Assembly (NCBI GenBank): GCA_023427705.1
Contig: JAEZAL010000109.1
Span: 1 to 6,753, forward strand
DNA: 6,753 nt
Direction: 5' to 3'
Source of the DNA: Bacillota bacterium
Lineage (GTDB): Bacteria; Bacillota; Clostridia; Clostridiales; Clostridiaceae
Part shown: piece after piece, positions 1 through 6,317 of the stretch
Layout of the letters: every line of letters begins with the position of its first letter
How positions within the stretch are numbered: the stretch's first letter is position 1
Translations under genes and position numbers: made by a program
Notes under the pieces: model-generated
Told to the model about the DNA's origin: nothing
Database searches by the model: none
What the model saw: the letters and a program-made list of their open reading frames with translations, nothing else

Positions 1-1382
1 GAGTTGTAATGGGAATTAATCCAGAAGATTTTAGATGGGTATTAAATAAAGATGATGAGTTTATAGCCCCTGAAGTAGTTATGGTATATTCCAATAAGGG
101 AATAGGAAAAATGACAAGAACTTTCCATGACTTATATAGAAATCATTTAATAAGGGGTAAGTATAAGGATAAGAAGAGACCGATTTTAATTAATAATTGG
201 GAATCAACATAATTTGATTTTAATACTGAAAAATTACTAGATATAGCTAGAGAAGCATCAGCTTTAGGAATTGAAATGCTTGTTATGGATGATGGTTGGT
301 TTGGAAAGCGAAATGCTGATAATTCCTCTTTAGGAGATTGGTTCGTAAATGAAGATAAAATAAATGGTGGACTTAAGTATTTGGTAGATGAAGTTAATAA
401 ACTTGGAATGGAATTTGGTATATGGATTGAGCCAGAAATGATATCCGAGGATTCAGAGTTATTTAGAAAGCATCCAGATTGGTGTATTCAAATTCCAGGG
501 AGAAAACCAGCTCTTTGTAGAGAACAATACGTATTAGATTTTTCAAGAAAAGAAATAGTAGATTATATTTATAGTAAGATAAAACTAGTTATATCTAGTG
601 CAAATATAAAATATGTTAAATGGGACATGAATAGACAGTTATCTGATTTAGGAAGCTACTTGTTAGATAAAGAACATCAAGGCGAATTATTTCATAGATA
701 TGTTCTAGGAGTATATGATATTATGGATAGATTTACAAAAGATTTTCCAGATATATTATTAGAGAATTGTTCTGGTGGTGGAGCAAGATTTGATCCTGGA
801 ATGTTATATTATAGTCCTCAAATTTGGTGTTCAGATGACACAGATGCAATTGAAAGATTAAAGATACAAGAAGGAACATCAATGGTTTATCCATTATCAA
901 CAATAGGAGCTCATGTAAGTGATTGTCCAAATCATACCGTTGGAAGAAGCACACCATTTGAAACTAGAGGATATGTAGCTATTGCAGGAACATTTGGATA
1001 TGAACTAGATGTAACTAAAATATCTAAAGAGGATAGGAATATGATTCCTAAACAAGTTGAGTTATACCATAAGTATAATGATTTAGTGAGAAGAGGAGAT
1101 TATTATAGATTAGAAAATTATTCTGAAAATCATTTGTTTGATGCATGGGAAGTAGTTTCTAAGGAAAAGGATGAAGTTTTAGTTACTTATATTCAAGTGT
1201 TAGGAAGGCCAAACTATCATAGCAGAAGAATTAAATTAAAGGGATTAGATAGTAATAAGATGTATGAAAATAAAGAAACTGGAGAAATATTATCAGGATC
1301 AGCTTTAATGAATGCAGGTATAAATTTAACAGGGATTTACGGAGATTTTAAAGGTAAATTAATATATTATAAGAAAATATAA
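1..1382 (+). pseudogene. Alpha-galactosidase (glycoside hydrolase family 36), 5' end outside window, interrupted by an in-frame TAA
   Basis: Family GH36 retaining alpha-galactosidases remove terminal alpha-1,6-galactose from melibiose, raffinose and related sugars, usually in the cytoplasm. The frame is open from base 3 to the stop at 1380-1382 except for TAA at 210-212. Before it come GINPEDFRW, TPEVV-like APEVVMVYS and LINNWEST. After it come FDFN, VMDDGWFGKR, GIWIEPEM, the nucleophile motif KWDMNR (Asp codon 624-626) and WCSDDTD (likely acid/base Asp codon 834-836). The two Asp residues are 70 apart and the nucleophile is 251 residues from the C-terminus, fitting Geobacillus AgaA (Asp478/Asp548, 729 residues, from memory). 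About 270 N-terminal residues lie outside the window. The stop replaces a position that is usually Tyr (WEATYFDF), so TAT or TAC became TAA. No frameshift is present, and the rest of the barrel and C-terminal beta domain are intact. This is a recent pseudogene or a base-call error. Confidence 0.93.
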
Positions 1383-1386
1383 AAAT

Positions 1387-1424
1387 ATAGTCTAACATTA
1401 TTCATTTATAGTGTTAGACTATTA
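1387..1424. terminator. Bidirectional intrinsic terminator between convergent genes
   Basis: TAGTCTAACA at 1388-1397 pairs perfectly with TGTTAGACTA at 1412-1421. Weaker pairs 1398-1401 with 1408-1411 extend the stem (one G-T) and leave a 6-base loop, and A1387-T1422 adds one more pair outside. On the plus strand the stem is followed by a moderately T-rich tail. On the minus strand it is followed by a T-run (the A-rich stretch just left of it), so it serves both the alpha-galactosidase gene and the minus-strand gene. Its right edge overlaps the stop codon of the minus-strand gene at 1422-1424. Confidence 0.85.
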
Positions 1425-1847
1425 TTCATTATCTTCACTGTTATGTTCACGATTCAGTAGTATTTCATAAAAAGCTTCTAATCTCACTAAGTTTGCAAAT
1501 ATACTTAAAAGGTAAGATGTTTCAAGTTTTTTATAAGATGGCACAAAGTTAGTTTCATCTAAGTATTCATTTCTTAGTACTCTAGCATATACTCTTCTAG
1601 TAGATACTATCCATAAAAGAATATAACCTATAACTATTATTAGTTGACCAAGAACAGTAACTTCAGCAGAAGTTGTATCTACTTCGTTATTAGTCACAAT
1701 ATCATAAATATCGATTTTAGCACCATAGGAAATTAATAAGTATCCTAGTGCATTTAGAGAAGCAGCTAAAGTTTCTAACCTTTCAGTATCAAAATCTAGC
1801 TTACGTATATATTCTTCTATATATTCATTGAATTCTTCATTATCCAA
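1422..1847 (-). CDS. Hypothetical membrane protein, 141 aa, TTG start
   Basis: I do not recognise a named family. The protein starts with an acidic, helix-prone stretch (residues 2-25, rich in Glu and Asp). A moderately hydrophobic segment follows at about 27-43 (LNALGYLLISYGA), then a clear membrane helix at about 63-82 (LGQLIIVIGYILLWIVS). After that helix come Arg-Arg and a basic stretch, and a third amphipathic segment lies at about 110-131. The tail is charged (NREHNSEDNE). The basic residues right after the helix suggest that the C-terminal part is cytoplasmic, which is inference. The start is TTG at 1845-1847: an in-frame TAA lies three codons upstream and no ATG lies near the front of the frame. 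A weak GAGTGG binding site sits 9 bases upstream. It is divergent from the SHOCT gene and convergent with the alpha-galactosidase gene, so it is probably transcribed alone from the TTAACA/TATAAT promoter. Confidence 0.8.
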   Translation of the reverse strand: MDNEEFNEYIEEYIRKLDFDTERLETLAASLNALGYLLISYGAKIDIYDIVTNNEVDTTSAEVTVLGQLIIVIGYILLWIVSTRRVYARVLRNEYLDETNFVPSYKKLETSYLLSIFANLVRLEAFYEILLNREHNSEDNE

Positions 1848-1880
1848 GTTACATTACCACTCATTCAAATATTTTAAGAT

Positions 1881-1910
1881 ATTATATGAACAATTTTGCA
1901 TTATTGTTAA
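1881..1910 (-). promoter_or_regulatory. Sigma-A-type promoter for the minus-strand hypothetical gene
   Basis: Read on the minus strand, TTAACA (1905-1910) is followed after 18 bases by a perfect TATAAT (1881-1886). Transcription would begin near 1874, giving a leader of about 27 bases before the TTG start. This fits the housekeeping consensus. It is a motif match only. Confidence 0.55.
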
Positions 1911-1920
1911 TTTTGAGATT

Positions 1921-1936
1921 TTAATATATATATTAA
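1921..1936. repeat. Perfect 16-base AT-only palindrome in the divergent promoter region
   Basis: TTAATATATATATTAA reads the same on both strands and lies between the minus-strand promoter and the start of the SHOCT gene. It could be an operator or an easily melted element, but alternating AT runs arise readily by chance in such AT-rich DNA. Confidence 0.4.
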
Positions 1937-1938
1937 GA

Positions 1939-1947
1939 TGGTAAAAT
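1939..1947 (+). promoter_or_regulatory. Possible extended -10 promoter for the SHOCT-domain gene
   Basis: TGG followed by TAAAAT (1942-1947) matches the extended -10 form TGnTATAAT with one mismatch. It would start transcription near 1954, about 23 bases before the ATG. The -35 region at the proper distance (TTTTAA at 1919-1924) is poor. An alternative is TTGTTA (1904-1909) with TATATA (1927-1932) at 17 bases. The second choice would share its -35 bases with the divergent minus-strand promoter. Confidence 0.35.
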
Positions 1948-1976
1948 ATACTTATTAAGTTGAAAGGGGATTTTAT

Positions 1977-2357
1977 ATGAGAAGAAATATTAAGATTAGA
2001 CCTAGTAAGCAAGCTTCTATACCTGGATTTATTGTCGGTTTAATTTTTGTTGGAATTGGTATATTTGTAGCTATCCCTAATGCAGGAGCCTTTGGGGTAT
2101 TATGGACTGGAGTTGCAGTAGTAATTACAATAACTAATGGAATAAATGCCTTTGGAAGCAAAGGAATCCCAAGTGAAGAAATATATATTGAAGACGATTA
2201 TGAGTATAATGATTCAATTAATAAAGAAAATGTATATACAAGAGAAATTGATTTTGAAGAAAAATTGAGAAAGTTAAAATCCTTAAAAGATGATGGGATA
2301 ATTAGCGATGTTGAATATGAAATGAAAAGAACAGAAATTTTAAAGAATATTAAGTAG
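1977..2357 (+). CDS. Small membrane protein with two transmembrane helices and a C-terminal SHOCT domain
   Basis: The 126-residue protein has a short basic N-terminus (MRRNIKIRPSK) and two hydrophobic helices at about 14-34 (Gly/Ile/Phe rich) and 38-58. An acidic, low-complexity linker follows at 65-90. The C-terminal segment at about 92-125 has the SHOCT (short C-terminal domain) pattern: EKLRKLKSLKDDGIISDVEY, then a final helix MKRTEILKNI. SHOCT domains are short helical modules found at the ends of many bacterial membrane proteins and are thought to mediate oligomerisation or targeting; no enzyme activity is implied. The basic N-terminus and cytoplasm-like linker suggest a hairpin with both ends inside, which is inference. 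The start is set by GAAAGGGG, 7 bases before the ATG. It is a single-gene unit, since a strong terminator follows within 10 bases. Confidence 0.85.
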   Translation: MRRNIKIRPSKQASIPGFIVGLIFVGIGIFVAIPNAGAFGVLWTGVAVVITITNGINAFGSKGIPSEEIYIEDDYEYNDSINKENVYTREIDFEEKLRKLKSLKDDGIISDVEYEMKRTEILKNIK

Positions 2358-2362
2358 TTATC

Positions 2363-2396
2363 AAGAGAATCTATTAAATTTAGATTCTCTTTTTTG
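2363..2396 (+). terminator. Intrinsic terminator after the SHOCT-domain gene
   Basis: AAGAGAATCTA (2363-2373) pairs perfectly over 11 bases with TAGATTCTCTT (2381-2391) around a 7-base loop. A run of six T at 2390-2395 follows. It starts 5 bases after the stop codon. Confidence 0.92.
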
Positions 2397-2403
2397 GTTT
2401 ATA

Positions 2404-2432
2404 TTGAAATTTAAAGGTTACTAGTTCATACT
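2404..2432 (+). promoter_or_regulatory. Possible promoter for the C26 hydrolase gene
   Basis: TTGAAA (2404-2409) is followed after 17 bases by CATACT (2427-2432), a 4-of-6 match to TATAAT. Transcription would start near 2439, about 33 bases before the ATG. The terminator just upstream means the gene needs its own promoter, and this is the best-spaced pair I see in the short gap. Confidence 0.35.
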
Positions 2433-2471
2433 AATATATTAATAAAGATTTTAAGACGGGGGAAGAGATTT

Positions 2472-3182
2472 ATGAAGAAACCAATTATAGCAGTAACTGC
2501 ATTATTTGATGATAAAAAGAATAGTATTTGGATGTTACCAGCATATTTAGATGCTGTCACTGAAGCTGGTGGAATACCAGTTATTTTACCTTTAATAGAT
2601 AATAATGAAGATATAAAAAATTTAGTATATAGATTTGATGGGTTTTTATTAACTGGTGGACAAGATATAAACCCTAAAATTTATAATGAAGAAAAGTCTA
2701 AATATTGTGGATATATAAATAATGATAGAGATACAATGGAAGAAATTTTACTTGGAGAAATATTAAAAGAAAATAAACCTATTTTAGCAATTTGTAGAGG
2801 CTTTCAATTATTAAACTCGTATCTAGGAGGAAATCTGTATCAAGATATAAGCGTAGAAAAGAATAATGGAAGTGGAAGCACTCACAGACAGGAAAAACCA
2901 TATAATAAATTAGTTCATAAAGTTATGATAGAAGAAGATTCATTATTGTTTAAAATTATAAATAAAAAAGATATAAGTGTTAATAGTATTCATCATCAAG
3001 CAGTAAAGGAATTGTCACCAATGGTTGAAAAAGCAGCTATAACTGAGGATGAACTTATAGAAAGTATTTATTTAAAAGATAAAAAATTCGTTCTAGGAGT
3101 TCAATGGCATCCAGAATTATTATATAAAGAAGTAGAAGAACAATATTTAATTTTTAAGGCTTTCGTAAATAGTTGCTTATAA
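2472..3182 (+). CDS. Gamma-glutamyl-gamma-aminobutyrate hydrolase family protein (peptidase C26, PuuD-like)
   Basis: This is a class I glutamine-amidotransferase-fold hydrolase of 236 residues, near the usual length (about 240-250). Family members cleave gamma-glutamyl bonds; E. coli PuuD releases GABA from gamma-glutamyl-GABA in putrescine breakdown, in the cytoplasm. Visible landmarks are KPIIAVTA at the N-terminus, GGIPVILP (33-40), the oxyanion loop FDGFLLTGGQDINP (55-68), the DRDTME motif (85-90) and the nucleophile elbow AICRGFQ with Cys108. NSIHHQAVK follows at 171-179, then GVQWHPE with His213 and Glu215 completing the triad. The ATG is preceded by a GGGGGAAGAG binding site. It stands alone between two terminators with no putrescine genes nearby, so the real substrate is open. 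Cell-wall or folate-type gamma-glutamyl compounds are also possible. Confidence 0.92.
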   Translation: MKKPIIAVTALFDDKKNSIWMLPAYLDAVTEAGGIPVILPLIDNNEDIKNLVYRFDGFLLTGGQDINPKIYNEEKSKYCGYINNDRDTMEEILLGEILKENKPILAICRGFQLLNSYLGGNLYQDISVEKNNGSGSTHRQEKPYNKLVHKVMIEEDSLLFKIINKKDISVNSIHHQAVKELSPMVEKAAITEDELIESIYLKDKKFVLGVQWHPELLYKEVEEQYLIFKAFVNSCL

Positions 3183-3220
3183 AGAAATTATTAAGAATGT
3201 GAAGTGAAAATAAATATTAA

Positions 3221-3253
3221 AAAAATTCATAGAGAAATCTATGGATTTTTTTT
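3221..3253 (+). terminator. Intrinsic terminator after the C26 hydrolase gene
   Basis: AAAAATTCATAGA (3221-3233) pairs with TCTATGGATTTTT (3238-3250), with one T-G wobble at 3227/3244. The loop is GAAA, a stable GNRA tetraloop, and the T-run continues to 3253. The flanking A-run lets the hairpin act weakly in the other direction too. Confidence 0.9.
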
Positions 3254-3268
3254 ATTAATTATTTACTG

Positions 3269-3274
3269 TATAAT
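3269..3274 (+). promoter_or_regulatory. -10 box for the GNAT acetyltransferase gene
   Basis: A perfect TATAAT lies about 34 bases before the ATG, with a likely transcription start near 3281. The position for a -35 box at 17 bases spacing (3246-3251) is six T, inside the tail of the preceding terminator, so the -35 match is poor. The promoter and terminator are effectively packed on top of each other. Confidence 0.5.
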
Positions 3275-3307
3275 GGGAATTAAATTAATTAGTAAGGGGC
3301 AAATAAA

Positions 3308-3811
3308 ATGAATTTAAGACTATCAAATGAAAAAGATTTAAATGAAATAATGAATATAATCAATGAAGCAAAGAAATTTTTAGAAAATAATAAGGTTGAT
3401 CAATGGCAAAATGGATATCCAAATAAAGAAGTTATATTAAATGATATTAATAAAAATGAAAGTTATGTAATAGAAAACAAAGGAGAAGTTATAGCTACAA
3501 CAGCACTGTCTTTTGCTGGAGAAAAAAATTATGATAAGATTTATGAAGGAAAATGGATATCAAATGGATCTTATGCTGTTATCCATAGAATAGCAGTATC
3601 TAAAGTAAAAGGATTAAAAAATATTGGTACTGAAATACTTAAAAAATCTGAAGAATTATGTATAGCAAATGGAATAAATAATATAAAAATAGATACCCAT
3701 GAAGATAACATACCTATGCAAAAACTGTTATTAAAGAATAATTATAAATATTGTGGAGTAATTTATTTAGAAGATGGTAGTAAAAGAATAGCTTTTGAAA
3801 AGGAATTTTAA
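3308..3811 (+). CDS. GNAT family N-acetyltransferase
   Basis: GNAT enzymes transfer an acetyl group from acetyl-CoA to an amine on a small molecule, peptide or protein. This 167-residue protein is one GNAT domain from end to end. It opens with the MNLRLSNEKDLNEIM strand and helix and has a DQWQNGYP segment at 31-38. The motif A strand is AVIHRIAVS (90-98), followed by a divergent pyrophosphate loop (KGLKNIG, 101-107) in place of the usual Q/RxxGxG. Motif B is IKIDTHEDNIPMQKLLLKNN (127-145 region), with the Asn common at the cofactor site, and the closing strand is YKYCGVIYL. The degenerate loop is a caution for activity, but many family members tolerate it. The substrate cannot be inferred. 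The AAGGGG binding site is 8 bases before the ATG. The gap to the following regulator gene is 52 bases with no terminator hairpin, so read-through is possible. Confidence 0.88.
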   Translation: MNLRLSNEKDLNEIMNIINEAKKFLENNKVDQWQNGYPNKEVILNDINKNESYVIENKGEVIATTALSFAGEKNYDKIYEGKWISNGSYAVIHRIAVSKVKGLKNIGTEILKKSEELCIANGINNIKIDTHEDNIPMQKLLLKNNYKYCGVIYLEDGSKRIAFEKEF

Positions 3812-3863
3812 TAAAAATAAGAGAGATTAATATGTGCATTTGCATTATAAGAGGGGTGAAAAG

Positions 3864-4937
3864 ATGCTAAATAGACAATTAGCACAAAAAATTGTTGATA
3901 AAATGATGGAGATAATTCCTTACAATGTTAATATAATGGAGAAAAATGGTGTGATAATTGGAAGTGGAGATAATTCTCGAATAGGACAAATTCATTTAGG
4001 AGCCATAGAAGCTTTAAGGTTAAAAAAGAGTACAGAAATAACAAAGGAAAGTGATGGCGTTAAGCTAGGTGTTAATATCCCAATAACTTTTAATAATAGA
4101 GTAATTGGTGTTATAGGAATTACAGGAGAGCCTAAAAAAGTTAGACCTTTTGGGGAGATTGTAAGAGTTACAGCTGAACTACTAATAAATCAAGAATATA
4201 GTATTCAAAAGTATATAGTAAAAAATAGAATTAGAGAAGAATATTTATATGAGTGGCTCCATAGAAAAGAAGATTATGATAAAGAATTTATTGAAAGAGG
4301 AACTGAAGTAGAAATAGATGTTAAATTAAATAGGACATTGGTATTAATAGAATATAGAAAGAACAGTGATGAAGTATTAAGAAAAAATATAAACTCTTTT
4401 ATTAAAAAAGATGAATATGCTATTTATGCTAACTTTAATAGATTAGTATTAATACTTAATACCAAAGTAGATTTAATAGAAAAGCGCATAGAAGAAATAA
4501 TCAGTCAATATGAAAATGATGTTTTTAGAGTAGTATACAATAAGGTAGAAGGAATATTAGCAGAATACTTTTATAAACTTTTAAACTCATTAAATACAGC
4601 AAATAAATTAAATTTAAAAGAAATAATTATTCCACTAAAAGATATTAAATTTTTATCAGAAATTGATAAAACAATTGAAAATGTAGAAAATAAAGAAATT
4701 ATTGAAAAGTTAATAAAACATGGTGGAGAACTTTTAGAAACATTTATTATTTTTGTTGAATCTAATAGTGAAAAACAAATTACATCTAATAAATTACATA
4801 TACATAGAAATACTTTAGCATATAGAATAAGCAAAATAGAAGAGTTAACTGGATTAAATTTTAATAAGGCAATAGACTGTTATAGACTTACAGGTGCATA
4901 TCTTTATTACAAAGTAATTTATTCAAATGCACAATAA
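3864..4937 (+). CDS. CdaR/PucR-family sugar diacid utilization transcriptional regulator
   Basis: This is a DNA-binding transcription factor of 357 residues. The N-terminus (about 3-135) matches the sugar diacid recognition domain: LNRQLAQKIVDKMMEIIPYN, IMEKNGVIIGSGD (25-36), RIGQIHLGA and GVNIPITFNNRVIGVIGITG (69-88). The middle (about 150-285) is poorly conserved. The C-terminus carries the PucR-type helix-turn-helix: ETFIIFVESN, then LHIHRNTLAYRISKIEELTG (311-330) and the family's closing helix. E. coli CdaR activates galactarate, glucarate and glycerate genes. Here the neighbouring permease and glycerate kinase point to a glycerate-type inducer and activator role, which is inference. The ATG at 3864 is chosen because AGAGGGG lies 7 bases upstream and family members begin with (M)LNR-LAQKIV. 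A GTG at 3834 in the same frame would add ten unconserved residues across that binding site. Confidence 0.92.
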   Translation: MLNRQLAQKIVDKMMEIIPYNVNIMEKNGVIIGSGDNSRIGQIHLGAIEALRLKKSTEITKESDGVKLGVNIPITFNNRVIGVIGITGEPKKVRPFGEIVRVTAELLINQEYSIQKYIVKNRIREEYLYEWLHRKEDYDKEFIERGTEVEIDVKLNRTLVLIEYRKNSDEVLRKNINSFIKKDEYAIYANFNRLVLILNTKVDLIEKRIEEIISQYENDVFRVVYNKVEGILAEYFYKLLNSLNTANKLNLKEIIIPLKDIKFLSEIDKTIENVENKEIIEKLIKHGGELLETFIIFVESNSEKQITSNKLHIHRNTLAYRISKIEELTGLNFNKAIDCYRLTGAYLYYKVIYSNAQ

Positions 4938-4956
4938 AAAAATGTAGAACTTTGTG

Positions 4957-5002
4957 TATATGAATAATGTAACCATTTACTTATGGGAGTATTATATGAA
5001 TA
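4957..5002. promoter_or_regulatory. Candidate operator region: direct repeat plus small inverted repeat before the permease
   Basis: TATATGAATA occurs at 4957-4966 and again at 4993-5002, 36 bases apart start to start. Between them is GTAACCATTTAC (4969-4980), an inverted repeat of GTAA/TTAC. The second copy overlaps a possible -10 (TATTAT, 4990-4995). The 77-base gap between regulator stop and permease binding site has no terminator hairpin. The site is a plausible target for the upstream CdaR-like regulator; no known consensus is matched. Confidence 0.4.
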
Positions 5003-5032
5003 TGTTCAAAAAAATTGAGAGGGGATAAAATA

Positions 5033-6289
5033 ATGGATATAACAGTTACTGCCTTAGGGGCAATAGTTGCTTTGATTGTAGCAATTACACTAATAATTAA
5101 AAAAGTTCATCCTGCATACGGTTTAATAATCGGAGCAGTAATAGGAGGTCTAGTAGGAGGGGCATCACTTGTTGATACAGTGACATTAATGATTAATGGA
5201 GCTAAAGGTATGATGCCAGCAATTTTAAGGATTTTAACAGCAGGTGTTTTAGCAGGAGTGTTAATTCAATCTGGAGCAGCATCAAAAATAGCTGAAACAA
5301 TTGTGGACAAGATAGGAGAATCAAAAGCATTAATAGCATTAGCTATTGCAACAATGGTATTAACTATGGTTGGGGTATTTATAGATGTTGCTGTAATTAC
5401 AGTTTCACCTATAGCATTGGCCATAGCAAAAAGAGTTAATTTAACTAGGACAGGGATATTGATAGCTATGATTGGTGGAGGTAAGGCAGGTAACCTTATG
5501 TCACCTAATCCTAATGCAATAGCAGCTGCAGATAATATGGGGGTTTCATTAACAAGTGTTATGATGGCAGGAATAATACCTGCAATATTTGGATTAGTAG
5601 TAACTTGTATAATTGCACAAAAAATTAAAAATAAAGGTACAGCTGTAGAAATAGAAGGAAATGTAGAAAAAATTGAAGAAATGCCAGGATTTTTAAAAGC
5701 TATAGTAGGCCCTTTAGTTGCCATATTATTATTAATGTTAAGACCAATAGCTAAGATAGAAGTTGATCCATTAATAGCGCTTCCAGTAGGTGGATTAGTA
5801 GGAGCGTTAGCAATGGGGAAAATTAAAAATATAAATCAATATGCAAGCTTTGGAATAGGTAAAATGAGTGGAGTAGCAATATTATTAATTGGTACAGGAA
5901 CTTTAGCAGGAATTATATCTAATTCAGGATTAAAAGATGTAATTATTGAGGGTATAAATATATTAGGATTACCTAGCTTTGCATTAGCACCTTTATCAGG
6001 AATATTAATGTCAGGAGCAACAGCATCAACAACCTCAGGTACAGCTGTAGCAACATCAGTATTTGGAGGTACAATTTTAGAATTAGGAGTACCAGCTTTA
6101 GGAACAGCTGCAATGATTCATTCAGGAGCAACAGTATTAGATCACTTACCACACGGAAGCTTTTTCCATGCAACAGGAGGTAGTGTAAATATGAGTATGA
6201 GTGAAAGATTAAAGCTTATACCTTATGAATCACTAATTGGATTAACAATGGCGATAGTTTCTACAATAATATTTGGTATTATATTATAA
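5033..6289 (+). CDS. GntP-family permease, probable glycerate (or gluconate-type acid) transporter
   Basis: GntP-family proteins are inner-membrane proton symporters for gluconate, glycerate and related sugar acids. This 418-residue protein, slightly shorter than the usual ~440, is hydrophobic throughout with roughly 11-13 membrane segments. Family landmarks are HPAYGLIIGAVIGGLVGG (26-43), a Gly-rich ILTAGVLAGVLIQSGAA segment (67-83), IGGGKAGNLMSPNPNA (147-162), SGATASTTSGTAVATS (327-342) and HSGATVLDHLPHGSFFH (363-379) followed by ERLKLIPYE. A charged cytoplasmic-type loop lies at about 197-220. The ATG at 5033 is preferred because AGAGGGG lies 8 bases before it. An in-frame TTG at 5015 would put that site inside the coding region. 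The regulator upstream and the glycerate kinase 28 bases downstream suggest glycerate as substrate, which is inference from context. Confidence 0.92.
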   Translation: MDITVTALGAIVALIVAITLIIKKVHPAYGLIIGAVIGGLVGGASLVDTVTLMINGAKGMMPAILRILTAGVLAGVLIQSGAASKIAETIVDKIGESKALIALAIATMVLTMVGVFIDVAVITVSPIALAIAKRVNLTRTGILIAMIGGGKAGNLMSPNPNAIAAADNMGVSLTSVMMAGIIPAIFGLVVTCIIAQKIKNKGTAVEIEGNVEKIEEMPGFLKAIVGPLVAILLLMLRPIAKIEVDPLIALPVGGLVGALAMGKIKNINQYASFGIGKMSGVAILLIGTGTLAGIISNSGLKDVIIEGINILGLPSFALAPLSGILMSGATASTTSGTAVATSVFGGTILELGVPALGTAAMIHSGATVLDHLPHGSFFHATGGSVNMSMSERLKLIPYESLIGLTMAIVSTIIFGIIL

Positions 6290-6317
6290 TTATATATTTT
6301 GAATGGAGATGAATTAC

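Noticed and set aside
210..212. Recoded stop (selenocysteine or pyrrolysine) in the alpha-galactosidase
   Set aside because: Selenocysteine uses TGA and pyrrolysine uses TAG. This is TAA at a position where the family normally has Tyr, so a nonsense change or base error is far simpler.
733..957. Minus-strand open frame inside the alpha-galactosidase remnant
   Set aside because: It is antisense to highly conserved GH36 catalytic motifs and has a low-complexity Leu-rich product.
1973..2161. Minus-strand open frame over the SHOCT gene start
   Set aside because: It is antisense to the two membrane helices of a well-supported gene; its Pro/Ile/Thr-rich product is a codon-mirror artefact.
3835..3846. 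Tandem TGCATT-TGCATT before the regulator gene
   Set aside because: It is only two 6-base units, with no spacing logic to a clear promoter; chance is likely in AT-rich DNA.
3834..3863. GTG start ten codons upstream for the CdaR-like regulator
   Set aside because: It would translate through the strong AGAGGGG binding site of the ATG at 3864 and adds residues not typical of the family.
4571..4834. Minus-strand open frame inside the regulator gene
   Set aside because: It is antisense to the conserved PucR-type helix-turn-helix region, with no family match and no binding site.
4938..4956. Terminator after the regulator gene
   Set aside because: There is an A-run but no stem of useful length followed by T, so read-through into the permease remains possible.
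5015..5032. TTG start six codons upstream for the permease
   Set aside because: The first codons are themselves the AGAGGGG binding site of the ATG at 5033.
5266..5724. Long open frame on the minus strand inside the permease gene
   Set aside because: It lies wholly antisense to the strongly supported GntP gene, its composition is the mirror of hydrophobic codons, and it has no recognisable domain or binding site.
5973..6173. Minus-strand Leu-rich open frame over the permease 3' part
   Set aside because: It is antisense to the conserved SGATASTTSGT and HSGATVLDHLPHG motifs, with a nearly pure Leu repeat product.
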